In this document: piece by piece, positions 27,484 to 36,350 of the stretch
How positions within the stretch are numbered: position 1 is the stretch's first letter
Layout of the letters: every line of letters starts with the position of its first letter
DNA from: Shewanella gelidimarina
GTDB taxonomy: Bacteria; Pseudomonadota; Gammaproteobacteria; Enterobacterales; Shewanellaceae
NCBI RefSeq assembly: GCF_023283945.1
Contig: NZ_JAKIKW010000014.1
Coordinates: forward strand, 62,001-126,000
Length of the DNA: 64,000 nt
Reading direction: 5' to 3'
Made by a program: the position numbers and the translations under genes
Notes under the pieces: model-generated
What the model was told of the DNA's origin: nothing
The model's input: the letters and a program-made list of their open reading frames with translations, nothing else
Databases searched by the model: none

Positions 27484-29056
27484 TCCCCTCCTCCTTAGCA
27501 TCGTCGTTACTCTTTGCCTCTGGAGTTAAAGAGCTCTCATCCTGTTGAGACAAGTTGTACTGAGCTTGAAATTTAGCGGCCAAAAACTGTTGAGGGTCTT
27601 TACTGATATCTCTTAACCACTGCTCCTTTTTAGTCTCACTATTTAATAACTCCTCTACTGACAACTGCTGCAACTCAACTTGTATTTTTCCCATTTGTGG
27701 TTTGTCGGCACCAAGCTCCATGTCTGTCATATCGTCGGGATCTATTGACTCTGGTGGGTTTTCCTCTTGTTGGCTCTCGCCAAGCTGCTTAATGTCTTGT
27801 ATAAGCTGAGTCACTATTTGTAAGTTCTTTCTGGCACCCGCAAAGTTTGGTTCAATATCGAGTAGCAATTGATAAAGCTGCTTTGCTTTACTGTAATTAC
27901 GCCCACGAGTGTAGGTCATTGCAAGATTAAAAAGACTTTGCAGATCATCCTGCTGGCGATATATCTTAGCCGCCTTGCTGTACTCTTTAGCTTGGTAATA
28001 GGCACGCGCTTTCCAGCTCGGGTCTTTAAAGCGTAATGCAGCTTCTTTAAAATCACCGTTGTCGTAATAATATTGTCCTTGCTGATCGGCACTAAAGAAC
28101 AAGTCGAGCCATTGTGCATGCGCTGGCGCTGGCATCAAGCTGACGCATAACACAATAGAAGTCGCCCAATACAAACTAAAACCTCTGCGGAAAAACAGCA
28201 ATAACAGCAGTGCAGCAGGATAAAGTAACCAATACCCTTGGTTAACCATCAAACTTGATTGACCTATCGCAGCCTGTTCTAACTCTGAAACCTTCTCTAT
28301 CAAGTTGTCATTGCCAGATAAAAGGCTATCCGCAGTCATCACCGTAAAACCAAGCTGTCTCGCTGCAGGCTCTGTGGATGCCGTTAATGCAGCGAATAAC
28401 ACTTGGGCATTTTGTATCTGAGTAAACTTAGCCAACGCTTTGCCTTCACCTTCAAAACCATCCGATAAGACCAGTAAGTCAAAACCAAATTTTTGTGCGT
28501 CGGGAATGGCTACAATAACGTCAATCAAACGATCAATATCATCACCCTCCACAGGCATAACTTGAGGCGACATATAGCCCAAATATAGCGTTAACAGCGC
28601 AAATTGATCCGATGGCGGTAATACTTGGTGACTGCTGCCTGCAAATGCAACCAGCGAAATAGGCCTAGAACTGCCCTGCTTTAACAGTTTTAATATCAGT
28701 AACTTTGCACGTTCTAGGTGATTTATGCTCCCTTCGCTCTTTAACATTGATGGCGAAAGATCAAGGGCGATGATCAGCGGAGATTTGATATCATCGTCAC
28801 TGGGCTTTAGCCAGCTTGGTCCCGCGAGTGCAAAAATGATGAAGCTAACAGTGAGTAAAGTGAGTGCTATCGGCGCTTTAGTCGCTTTGTGACTATTTTG
28901 CATTGAAAATACTGTTGCTAAGTGCGCTGCGATGACGCCCTCACCAGCTTGTTCCTGTGCCCTTTTTTGATTGCGCCAAAGGCCATACATTAGCAGAGCA
29001 ATAGGCAAAAATAACCATAACCAGAGGGGCTCTGCAAGCTGCAAGCTACTTAACAT
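27476..29056 (-). CDS. BatB/BatC fusion: VWA domain plus TPR repeats
   Basis: 526 residues from the ATG at 29056 (MLSSLQLAEP, with AGAGG upstream). Two N-terminal membrane segments are followed by a von Willebrand A domain with MIDAS DLSPSM, two more membrane segments near 285-325, TPR repeats at about 335-420 (YYDNGDFKEAALRF, AYYQAKEYSKAAKIY) and an acidic, Gln/Glu-rich tail. In many bacteria BatB and BatC are separate; here they are one polypeptide. It overlaps the end of batA by 11 bases. Confidence 0.88.
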   Translation of the reverse strand: MLSSLQLAEPLWLWLFLPIALLMYGLWRNQKRAQEQAGEGVIAAHLATVFSMQNSHKATKAPIALTLLTVSFIIFALAGPSWLKPSDDDIKSPLIIALDLSPSMLKSEGSINHLERAKLLILKLLKQGSSRPISLVAFAGSSHQVLPPSDQFALLTLYLGYMSPQVMPVEGDDIDRLIDVIVAIPDAQKFGFDLLVLSDGFEGEGKALAKFTQIQNAQVLFAALTASTEPAARQLGFTVMTADSLLSGNDNLIEKVSELEQAAIGQSSLMVNQGYWLLYPAALLLLLFFRRGFSLYWATSIVLCVSLMPAPAHAQWLDLFFSADQQGQYYYDNGDFKEAALRFKDPSWKARAYYQAKEYSKAAKIYRQQDDLQSLFNLAMTYTRGRNYSKAKQLYQLLLDIEPNFAGARKNLQIVTQLIQDIKQLGESQQEENPPESIDPDDMTDMELGADKPQMGKIQVELQQLSVEELLNSETKKEQWLRDISKDPQQFLAAKFQAQYNLSQQDESSLTPEAKSNDDAKEEGND

Positions 29057-30047
29057 AAGCTTGCCTCTTTGCTGCCACTGCTGTTGAGATAGTGAGCGCC
29101 AACCATACACAAATATAGATGATTAACATCGGTCCCATGAGCCAAGGATAAATGTCTAACTTAGGTAAATAACTTTGTTGTTGATACTTTGCTGGTGCAA
29201 TCTCATTCACCTGTCGTAAAACCTGTTCAATAGCGTCAGTACTATTGCCTTCAAATGCATGGCCCTTGGTGATCTTAGCTATTTTATTAAGCGTATTAAA
29301 ATCAACTTTATCCTCGCCTTCAGTATCAATTGAGCCCATGCCTAATGTAAAAACGGCGATACCCTCGGCTGCAGCCACTCGGGCTGCATCCACCGGATCT
29401 AGCCTAGAGCTAGTATCACTGCCATCAGTGACTAACAACAGTATTCGCTGGGTCGTATTGGAACCATCAAAAGCACGAATACTCAAGCCTATTGCATCAC
29501 CAATTGCGGTAGCGGGGCCCGCCATCTGAGTATCCATTTGCTGCAATAATGTCTGCCAGAGCGTAATATCTTCAGTGAATGGGACTTGTAGATATGCGCC
29601 AGAACCAAAAACAATCAGCCCCAACCTATCGCCATTACGCTGCTTTGAAAAGGTGTTGAGCAAAGATTTAAGTGCGACTAAGCGAGAAACCTTACCTTGT
29701 TCATTGAGCTGGTAATCCTCTTGTTCCATTGATTGAGATAGGTCGACGGCGACCATCAGATCTCGTCCTGTCTTCTGCGTAATGACGGGCTCACCTAGCA
29801 GTACCGGTCGTGCTAGGCAAATGATGGTCAGTAGCCAACTGAGTAGTAATGCCACAGCCTGAATGCGCTTTCGTTGTTTAACTTGGCTACCTGACGTAGG
29901 CGCTTGCCCCGTCGCTGCGACTAATCGAGCAAAAAAGGGTAAATAGATAGATGCTGCAGGCTGCAGATACACCGGGAAAATACGGAAGACAAAGACCGGT
30001 AAGGCAACCAATGCTAGCATCCATGGATACTCAAGACTGATGTTCAA
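29046..30047 (-). CDS. batA: BatA-type membrane VWA protein
   Basis: 333 residues with an N-terminal hydrophobic hairpin, a VWA domain with MIDAS DLSQSM near residue 97 and LLVTDGSDTS, and a C-terminal membrane helix near 305-325. The start codon is TTG at 30047: AAGGAG sits exactly seven bases upstream, while the first ATG (30020) lies inside the conserved N-terminal helix. It overlaps the DUF4381 gene by 17 bases. It probably forms a membrane complex with BatB/C and BatD under MoxR chaperone control. Confidence 0.9.
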   Translation of the reverse strand: MNISLEYPWMLALVALPVFVFRIFPVYLQPAASIYLPFFARLVAATGQAPTSGSQVKQRKRIQAVALLLSWLLTIICLARPVLLGEPVITQKTGRDLMVAVDLSQSMEQEDYQLNEQGKVSRLVALKSLLNTFSKQRNGDRLGLIVFGSGAYLQVPFTEDITLWQTLLQQMDTQMAGPATAIGDAIGLSIRAFDGSNTTQRILLLVTDGSDTSSRLDPVDAARVAAAEGIAVFTLGMGSIDTEGEDKVDFNTLNKIAKITKGHAFEGNSTDAIEQVLRQVNEIAPAKYQQQSYLPKLDIYPWLMGPMLIIYICVWLALTISTAVAAKRQAYVK

Positions 30048-30504
30048 AGTGGTGCTCCTTTACCCAACGCTGACATAATTGATTCAGCTTAGAAAAGTCA
30101 CTCTCTGACAGATACCGCAAAGCTTGTGTAGCCGATTGATAATTTAACCGTTCTAGTTGTTGTAACTGCGCCTCGGTAAAAATGACATTTCGGCTACTAT
30201 TTATTATCGCTCGGTACCAAAGTGCCCCTGTTTGGCTTAATTTAACATCACACAGATTTGCTGACATTGCTGTATTTCTTATGACTTGGTTCATCCTTCC
30301 GGCATCATTCAGTGTTAATGATTGCAGCTGCTTCAATGCAGCGCGCCTATAGCCATCAGCAACCCAGCGTTGTCTTTTTCGATACATAAGCACAAGCAAA
30401 AATAATAATCCGACAAGCGCGACTCCATACCAGCCTGCCGCTAAAGGCCACCATGGAATAGCGTTGGGTAAAGGTATATCGACGAGTTGGGTAACCTGAT
30501 TCAT
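30031..30504 (-). CDS. DUF4381 membrane protein of the moxR-bat operon
   Basis: 157 residues. A Pro/Trp-rich periplasmic start (IPLPNAIPWWPLAAGWY) leads into one membrane helix (VALVGLLFLLVLMYRKR) and a helical cytoplasmic domain. This small protein is typical between the DUF58 and BatA genes in MoxR operons. It overlaps the DUF58 gene by four bases and batA by 17. Confidence 0.85.
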   Translation of the reverse strand: MNQVTQLVDIPLPNAIPWWPLAAGWYGVALVGLLFLLVLMYRKRQRWVADGYRRAALKQLQSLTLNDAGRMNQVIRNTAMSANLCDVKLSQTGALWYRAIINSSRNVIFTEAQLQQLERLNYQSATQALRYLSESDFSKLNQLCQRWVKEHHFEHQS

Positions 30505-31439
30505 ACTGGCTCACCCATTAGCAAACGACTTAATTGGGTAATGACAGGCTCATAAGTATTGACGAGTCCCACGGGTAATACGCTTGCTAGCACCGCTTTT
30601 TTTAAACAGGTTAAACGCTGCTGATAAAGCGCATCATATTTCTGTTGATTTTGAGCGTTGGCTTGGATATTAATTTGCTGTTCTCCGAGAGAAACACTCA
30701 AGCCATGAGCACGCGTTAAGTCGTCTTCAAGCGGATCTTGGACGACAAAAAGCAGCACATTTGTTTTTTGAGCTAAAATCTCTAATTCTGCGAGCTCTTC
30801 AATCTCAATACCTTCGATATCCGTAATTAATATCATCACACTTTGGCTGTTTAGCGTGGCAATTAACGGTCTAACTTGAGACAGAAGTGAATTTGATATG
30901 CTGTTTATAGTATTTTTTTTAAGTGAAGCTAAATCCAATTGATTGTTGGCAACTACAATTGCTTCGAGTAGATGAATAACATTATGGCTGGCACGTTTAG
31001 GTGACATCTGCACCATATCTCTGCAACCAATAACTGCGCCACCAACGCGGTCTCCCGCATCAAAAACTTGCCATGCTAGCAACGCCGCCAAGTGTGCAGC
31101 CGTCACAGACTTAGTATTCACTTGGCTGCCAAAAAACATCGGTAGCCGTTGATCAACAATAATATGAACTGGTCTGTCTGTTTCTTCTGAATAGACTCTT
31201 ACATAAGGTTTTCCTAGACGTGCAGAAACTCTAGAATCTATTTGGCGTATGTTGTCCCCCGCTTGATATTGACGTAACTCTTCAAAATTCAAACCTCGGC
31301 CCTTTATACGCGATGCATGCCTGCCAGAGAGCATGCCTGCGGGCCGATAACGCGGTGACAATGACAAATGACGGCTGTCGTCCCTAAGTGCTAGTAACGC
31401 ACTTAAATTAGTATAAATTCGTGAGTCTTGCTTACTCAT
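30501..31439 (-). CDS. DUF58 protein of the moxR-bat operon
   Basis: 312 residues. The DUF58 signature is clear: RGLNFEELRQYQAGDNIRQIDSRVSARLGKPYVRVYSEE (quoted in two parts here: RGLNFEELRQYQAGDNIRQ at about 47-65, then the ARLGKPYVR segment). The rest is a VWA-like fold (HIIVDQRLPMFFG, ILITDIEGIE). It is soluble and lies 19 bases after moxR. It is thought to be a client or partner of the MoxR ATPase. Confidence 0.9.
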   Translation of the reverse strand: MSKQDSRIYTNLSALLALRDDSRHLSLSPRYRPAGMLSGRHASRIKGRGLNFEELRQYQAGDNIRQIDSRVSARLGKPYVRVYSEETDRPVHIIVDQRLPMFFGSQVNTKSVTAAHLAALLAWQVFDAGDRVGGAVIGCRDMVQMSPKRASHNVIHLLEAIVVANNQLDLASLKKNTINSISNSLLSQVRPLIATLNSQSVMILITDIEGIEIEELAELEILAQKTNVLLFVVQDPLEDDLTRAHGLSVSLGEQQINIQANAQNQQKYDALYQQRLTCLKKAVLASVLPVGLVNTYEPVITQLSRLLMGEPV

Positions 31440-31458
31440 AACTTGCTCATCGTTTGCT

Positions 31459-32436
31459 TCATAAGACGGGGGTCACGCTTACGAGCTCTTTAACGACATC
31501 TTGAGCGCTTTTGCCATCGGCCAATGCTGCGTATGAAAGCATGACTCGGTGACTTAGCACTGCTAATACAACCGCTCTTACGTCATCAGGGTCAACATAG
31601 TCTCGGCCCTCTAACACTGCATGGGCGCGCGATGCCTTATCAAGCGCGATAGAAGCTCTTGGGCTAGCGCCTATTTTTATGTACTTCTGTAAGGCGCTCT
31701 CCGGATACCTTTCCGGCTTTCTTGTTCCCATAACCAAAGCGACGATATATTTCTCAATGCTCTCAGACATAAAAACGTCATGCACTAAGCTACGGGCCTG
31801 TGTAATTAATGCTTCAGCATTATCTATCTTGATTAGAGGGCTATCCGTTCTAGCTTCTTGACTTCGGGTTAGACGAATGATCGCTAGTTCGGTTTCGTCT
31901 TCAGGATAATCAATCACCAATTTAAATAAAAAACGGTCCATTTGAGCTTCTGGTAATGGGTAAGTTCCCTCTTGTTCGATAGGGTTCTGAGTCGCCAATA
32001 CCAAAAAAATAGATTCCATTGGATGGCTAGTATTGCCAATAGTGACTTGCCGCTCCTCCATTGCTTCCAGCAATGCGGATTGCACTTTAGGCGGCGCTCT
32101 ATTAATTTCATCTGCAAGTAGAATATGGTTAAAGATCGGACCTGGATTAAAGTTAATTTTATTATTGTCAGACGACGATAACGCTTCATAACCAATGACG
32201 TCCGAAGGCAAGAGATCAGGGGTAAATTGCACTCGACCTTGCGTTAGGTGCAGCAAGTTAGATAGCGTTTTAACCGAACGCGTTTTGGCGGTACCTGGTA
32301 ACCCCTCGAGTAGCACGTGCCCATCAGCTAGCAGCGCTAAGATCAATCCTCTTACAACATGTGCTTGACCGAGAACCTGCTTCTCTAAGGCTATTTGTAG
32401 ATCACTCAGCTGTGAATATATAGCTTGGCTGTCCAT
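31459..32436 (-). CDS. MoxR-family AAA+ ATPase
   Basis: 325 residues from the ATG at 32436 (MDSQAIYSQL), preferred because AAGGAAA lies upstream; an ATG at 32460 is in frame but has no site. Walker A is GLPGTAKT, Walker B region ILLADEINRAPPKVQ, sensor 1 LATQNPIEQEGTYPLPEAQMDRF. It acts as a cytoplasmic chaperone that remodels the VWA proteins encoded downstream, and it is the first gene of the six-gene operon. Confidence 0.93.
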   Translation of the reverse strand: MDSQAIYSQLSDLQIALEKQVLGQAHVVRGLILALLADGHVLLEGLPGTAKTRSVKTLSNLLHLTQGRVQFTPDLLPSDVIGYEALSSSDNNKINFNPGPIFNHILLADEINRAPPKVQSALLEAMEERQVTIGNTSHPMESIFLVLATQNPIEQEGTYPLPEAQMDRFLFKLVIDYPEDETELAIIRLTRSQEARTDSPLIKIDNAEALITQARSLVHDVFMSESIEKYIVALVMGTRKPERYPESALQKYIKIGASPRASIALDKASRAHAVLEGRDYVDPDDVRAVVLAVLSHRVMLSYAALADGKSAQDVVKELVSVTPVL

Positions 32437-32502
32437 ACGATAGCTTTCCTTTTTACCCATTCCATTTTTAAAGAATACTTAATAAGTACCCTTTAAAAAT
32501 AG

Positions 32503-32525
32503 AAAAAGGGCGCAAGCGCCCTTAG
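32503..32525 (-). terminator. Terminator of the sulfatase gene
   Basis: On the minus strand AAGGGCG-CTTG-CGCCCTT runs into TTTTTC, 13 bases after the sulfatase stop. It separates the sulfatase from moxR. Confidence 0.8.
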
Positions 32526-32537
32526 TGATACTGATTT

Positions 32538-34088
32538 TTATTTGCTCGCAGGTTGCTGCAACTTCTCCATCACTTGATCTAAGCTAAAGCTAGCCGCCTT
32601 TTGACTCGGCGGATATTCCTTAAAGGTTTTTAGGAATTTGCCTACATAAGCTTGGGCCGGAACTAACATAAACGCTCGATCTAACATCCAGTCCCAGTAA
32701 GTATTCGAGGTAATGTCCGCATTTTCGTAAGGATCCGTTCTCAGGTTATAGATTTTTGGTAGTCTTAGTACCACAAATGGCTCAGCCCATAATGCTAGAG
32801 TCCCTGCCATTCTCTGCTCCATAAATACCAGCTTCCAATTATTAAAACGCAACGCCGCTAAATCACCATCATCAGTAAAGTAGAAAATCTCCTCACGAGG
32901 ACCCGTTTTATCTTTGCCCGTTAAATAAGGTAAAAAGTTATAACCATCAAGGTGATTCTTAAACTTCTTACTTCCAGCTTTATGCCCTTTTAATAACTTG
33001 TCTTTAACTTTGCTATCACCCGCAACTGCTGCAAAGGTCGGTAACCAGTCCATATGGTGCATAATTTCGTTTGAAACTGAATCAGCTTCGATTTTCCCAG
33101 GCCAACGTACCATTGCAGGCACACGGTAAGCCCCTTCCCAGTTGGTATTTTTTTCGCCTCTGAAAGGAGTCGTTCCTGCATCAGGCCAGGTATTCATGTG
33201 TGGCCCATTATCTGTCGAATAAAAAACAATGGTATTATCTTTAATTCCTAACTTATCAACAGTATCAAGTAGTTGCCCTACATGATTATCATGTTCAATC
33301 ATACCATCGGTATAATTACTTAAGCCGCTTGAACCTTGCAGTTCAGGTTTAACATGGGTACGGAAATGCATACGGGTACCACTCCACCAAACAAAGAATG
33401 GCTTTTTGGCTTTTACCTTTCGCTCCATAAAGTCTATCGCAGCAGCAACGGTCTCATCATCAACAGTCTCCATACGTTTCTTAGTCAATGGACCGGTATC
33501 TTCAATCTTACCGTCAGCAGATGATTTAATAACGCCACGTGGACCAAATTTTTTACGAAACTCAGGATTTTTGGGATAGTCAGCGTTTTCAGGTTCCTCT
33601 TCAGCATTGAGGTGATACAAATTACCGAAGAATTCATCAAAACCGTGATTTGTAGGCAAGAATTCGTCTTTATCGCCTAAATGGTTTTTACCAAATTGAC
33701 CCGTTGCATAGCCCATAGGCTTGAGTATTTCAGCGATGGTTGCATCAGACGCCTGTAATCCGACATCGGCTCCAGGCATTCCCACTTTTGACAAGCCAGT
33801 TCGGAACACACTTTGCCCTGTAATAAAGGTAGAGCGGCCTGCAGTACAGGATTGCTCACCATAATAATCAGTGAACATCATCCCCTCTTTGGCAATGCTA
33901 TCAATATTCGGGGTTTGGTAGCCCATCAAGCCAAAGGTATAGGCACTGATATTAGATTGCCCAATATCATCTCCCCATATAACGAGAATATTAGGTTTAT
34001 CAGCCGCCGTGGCCGCGAAAGACATTAGTCCAGCGGTAACTGATAGCAGAGCCAATTTTTTAGTAAACGTATTGCGAGTTAGCGTCAT
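32538..34088 (-). CDS. Secreted arylsulfatase-like sulfatase
   Basis: 516 residues with a Sec signal peptide (cleavage near AATAA-D, residue 29-30). Metal-binding Asp residues are in IWGDDIGQ, and the formylglycine motif C81-T-A-G-R85 is intact, so Cys81 should be oxidised to the active aldehyde by a maturase; none is visible here. Further motifs: FGKNHLGD, STDNGPH. It hydrolyses sulfate esters in the periplasm. Marine bacteria use such enzymes on algal or animal sulfated compounds, but the substrate is not predictable. GGAGA precedes the ATG by seven bases. Confidence 0.9.
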   Translation of the reverse strand: MTLTRNTFTKKLALLSVTAGLMSFAATAADKPNILVIWGDDIGQSNISAYTFGLMGYQTPNIDSIAKEGMMFTDYYGEQSCTAGRSTFITGQSVFRTGLSKVGMPGADVGLQASDATIAEILKPMGYATGQFGKNHLGDKDEFLPTNHGFDEFFGNLYHLNAEEEPENADYPKNPEFRKKFGPRGVIKSSADGKIEDTGPLTKKRMETVDDETVAAAIDFMERKVKAKKPFFVWWSGTRMHFRTHVKPELQGSSGLSNYTDGMIEHDNHVGQLLDTVDKLGIKDNTIVFYSTDNGPHMNTWPDAGTTPFRGEKNTNWEGAYRVPAMVRWPGKIEADSVSNEIMHHMDWLPTFAAVAGDSKVKDKLLKGHKAGSKKFKNHLDGYNFLPYLTGKDKTGPREEIFYFTDDGDLAALRFNNWKLVFMEQRMAGTLALWAEPFVVLRLPKIYNLRTDPYENADITSNTYWDWMLDRAFMLVPAQAYVGKFLKTFKEYPPSQKAASFSLDQVMEKLQQPASK

Positions 34089-34440
34089 AAAAGATCTCCA
34101 TTCTTTAATACAAACTTGTTGTTATACAAACCTGAATTCATTCTGCGCAATGCGACTTCCAGAATGATTACGACAAATATAGTTGCTAACTTTAAAGTCA
34201 CACGTTACCAAAGTGTAATCAACTAAAATTACAACTATTTGACTCCAACTATGGATTAATGGACTAAAAGTAAGGTAGGGCTGCAATATTTCGTGGCGGT
34301 CGTAAAACTAAAGTCTACCTTTAGTGAGGTAAATAGATGAACAAAGCTTTGCTTGGAATTTAAAACTATTGATGCAATCTGTTGTTAATACTGCAAGCAA
34401 CTATCAGGAAAGTTGCAAGTAACGGATTAAGATAAAAACG
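34089..34440. other. Intergenic region upstream of the sulfatase
   Basis: AT-rich, about 350 bases, no supported gene. It must contain the sulfatase promoter; no clear operator is visible. Confidence 0.4.
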
Positions 34441-34453
34441 AAAGGAGATTATT

Positions 34454-34528
34454 GTGGGTACTGACACTGATGAAAATAATGACACTATTCATATAGGTAA
34501 AACTCAGGCACAAAAAAACCGCTATTAA
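34454..34528 (+). CDS. Possible 24-residue peptide
   Basis: A textbook AAAGGAG (34441-34447) lies six bases before a GTG that opens 24 codons of a polar, acidic peptide (GTDTDENNDTIHIGK...). Its stop codon lies in the loop and stem of the tRNA-array terminator on the other strand. The ribosome site is the only support. Confidence 0.18.
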   Translation: MGTDTDENNDTIHIGKTQAQKNRY

Positions 34529-34535
34529 GCGGTTT
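34512..34535 (-). terminator. Terminator of the tRNA array
   Basis: On the minus strand AAACCGCT pairs with AGCGGTTT around a four-base loop and continues in a T run, 13 bases after the last tRNA. Confidence 0.85.
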
Positions 34536-34544
34536 ATTGTTAAA

Positions 34545-34639
<95 letters not shown>

Positions 34640-34743
34640 GCAAAACATGGTGCGCATGGAAGGAGTTATATTCACCATCCGTTTAATTAGTTTCCAAAGA
34701 CATTATCGATGAAAACTAAAACGCAAAATCTGTAAGCCTTATA

Positions 34744-34820
34744 TGGTGCGGATGGGAGGAGTCGAACCTCCGACCGCCTGGTTCGTAGCCAGGTACTCTA
34801 TCCAGCTGAGCTACATCCGC
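34744..34820 (-). tRNA. tRNA-Arg(ACG), copy 6
   Basis: 77 bases with encoded CCA; anticodon loop CTACGAA gives ACG (read as ICG after deamination). T arm GGTTCGACTCC and acceptor GCGGATG are intact. Confidence 0.95.
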
Positions 34821-34853
34821 ATATATAAAGATAAAACATTTAAAACAACTTAA

Positions 34854-34930
34854 TGGTGCGGATGGGAGGAGTCGAACCTCCGACCGCCTGGTTCGTAGCC
34901 AGGTACTCTATCCAGCTGAGCTACATCCGC
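34854..34930 (-). tRNA. tRNA-Arg(ACG), copy 5
   Basis: Same 77-base sequence as its neighbours, with encoded CCA and anticodon ACG. The 33-base spacer to the next gene closely matches that between copies 4 and 3. Confidence 0.95.
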
Positions 34931-34960
34931 ATATATTAAGGTAAAAATTTAAAAACTTTA

Positions 34961-35037
34961 TGGTGCGGATGGGAGGAGTCGAACCTCCGACCGCCTGGTT
35001 CGTAGCCAGGTACTCTATCCAGCTGAGCTACATCCGC
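34961..35037 (-). tRNA. tRNA-Arg(ACG), copy 4
   Basis: 77 bases, anticodon ACG, encoded CCA; identical to the other Arg copies. Confidence 0.95.
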
Positions 35038-35070
35038 ATATATAAAGGTAAAGCAATTAAAACAACTTAA

Positions 35071-35147
35071 TGGTGCGGATGGGAGGAGTCGAACCTCCGA
35101 CCGCCTGGTTCGTAGCCAGGTACTCTATCCAGCTGAGCTACATCCGC
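35071..35147 (-). tRNA. tRNA-Arg(ACG), copy 3
   Basis: 77 bases, anticodon ACG, encoded CCA; identical to the other Arg copies. Confidence 0.95.
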
Positions 35148-35179
35148 AAATATTAAGCAAAAACTTTCAAATGATTTAA

Positions 35180-35256
35180 TGGTGCGGATGGGAGGAGTCG
35201 AACCTCCGACCGCCTGGTTCGTAGCCAGGTACTCTATCCAGCTGAGCTACATCCGC
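35180..35256 (-). tRNA. tRNA-Arg(ACG), copy 2
   Basis: 77 bases, anticodon ACG, encoded CCA; identical to the other Arg copies. Confidence 0.95.
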
Positions 35257-35288
35257 TCACTAAAACATTTAAACACAACAGTAAATTA

Positions 35289-35365
35289 TGGTGCGGATGG
35301 GAGGAGTCGAACCTCCGACCGCCTGGTTCGTAGCCAGGTACTCTATCCAGCTGAGCTACATCCGC
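35289..35365 (-). tRNA. tRNA-Arg(ACG), copy 1
   Basis: 77 bases, anticodon ACG, encoded CCA; follows tRNA-Ser by 21 bases. Confidence 0.95.
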
Positions 35366-35384
35366 ATCGTCGTTTACTGTAAGA

Positions 35385-35478
<94 letters not shown>

Positions 35479-35492
35479 GTTTCTTGGCGCAC

Positions 35493-35520
35493 ATATTACT
35501 GTTTGCCGAAAATAAGTCAA
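35493..35520 (-). promoter_or_regulatory. Promoter of the tRNA array, with GC-rich discriminator
   Basis: On the minus strand TTGACT (35520-35515), a 16-base spacer and TAATAT (35498-35493) are followed by the GC-rich stretch GTGCGCC, the discriminator type typical of stringently controlled stable-RNA promoters. Confidence 0.8.
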
Positions 35521-35620
35521 ACCATTTCGAAGAAACTATTTCCGTTTGGACTGTTTTTAAGCATGTTGACTGTATATCCGCCTAAGAACGCCCATAATAA
35601 GACTTTTCATATCCTAAAAA

Positions 35621-35648
35621 ATAAAAAAGCCAGTTAAAAAACTAGCTT
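35621..35648 (-). terminator. Terminator of csrA
   Basis: On the minus strand AAGCTAGTT pairs with AACTGGCTT (one G-U) and runs into TTTTTTATTTTT, about 30 bases past the csrA stop. Confidence 0.75.
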
Positions 35649-35678
35649 CTAAAATTCTCAGTAATCATCAAACTACAA

Positions 35679-35876
35679 TCAGAAGTTTCCGCCTTCTGGA
35701 GCAGTCCCTGATTTTTCAGATTGAATGCGTTGATATATCTCTTCACGATGGACAGAGATTTCTTTAGGTGCATTAACACCAATTCTTACTTGGTTACCTT
35801 TAACGCCTAATACAGTGACCGTAACTTCATCACCAATCATCAGTGTTTCACCAACACGACGAGTCAATATCAGCAT
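35679..35876 (-). CDS. csrA: Carbon storage regulator, RNA-binding protein
   Basis: 65 residues, [18 protein letters not shown] at the start and [10 protein letters not shown] at the end, with the RNA-contact residues Leu4 and Arg44 regions conserved. It binds GGA motifs in mRNA leaders and represses or stabilises targets in carbon metabolism, motility and biofilm. AAGGAG precedes the ATG by eight bases, and its leader has three GGA motifs (GCGGAA, TAGGAA, AAGGAG), which fits autoregulation. The upstream kinase of the pathway, BarA, is encoded in this window at 57710. Confidence 0.97.
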   Translation of the reverse strand: MLILTRRVGETLMIGDEVTVTVLGVKGNQVRIGVNAPKEISVHREEIYQRIQSEKSGTAPEGGNF

Positions 35877-36297
35877 TATGTTGCTCCTTTAGTTCCTAAA
35901 CTTGCTTTATACGGCATTATTCCGCTATATACTTATTATAGAGTTAGCTTAGTACAAATTAACAGTATTCAATTTGAAATACGCCAATTAATTGCACCTT
36001 CACTGCCTTTATATACAGTTCTAGCATCAAAACCCTACAAGCCATATTAAAAAAATTCTGCACTAAAAGGCTATTATCAAACATAGAGATTAAACGGGCA
36101 TGAAAACAGTTTGAAGACCATTTTAGCAACACCTTTAAAATCCATTAGCCAAACAACGTTTCATTGTCACAATCACCATACCAAAGTTAACTGTTATATC
36201 TACTAGTTTTCTCGTAAATAGTGATATTTATGCAATTAGTTCGCTAAACATAGCGGCTACCATTAGCACTTATGCTAACTTTTAGCCTTCAGACAAC
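35877..36297. other. csrA leader and promoter region, no gene
   Basis: About 420 bases with no supported open frame. A TATAAT on the minus strand near 35940 is a possible csrA promoter element. Many gammaproteobacteria have an aspartokinase gene here; I see no remnant of one. Confidence 0.5.
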
Positions 36298-36325
36298 AAA
36301 AAACGCTCATAAAGAGCGTTTTTCA
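36298..36325 (-). terminator. Terminator of alaS
   Basis: On the minus strand AAAAACGCTC pairs with GAGCGTTTTT around a five-base loop, with more T residues following, 26 bases past the alaS stop. Confidence 0.85.
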
Positions 36326-36350
36326 AACTTTCATTCAACAGCCATCACGA

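Noticed and set aside
34740..35365. Regularly spaced identical units that look CRISPR-like
   Set aside because: Each 77-base unit folds as tRNA-Arg(ACG) with encoded CCA; the spacers are similar AT-rich linkers, not diverse spacers.
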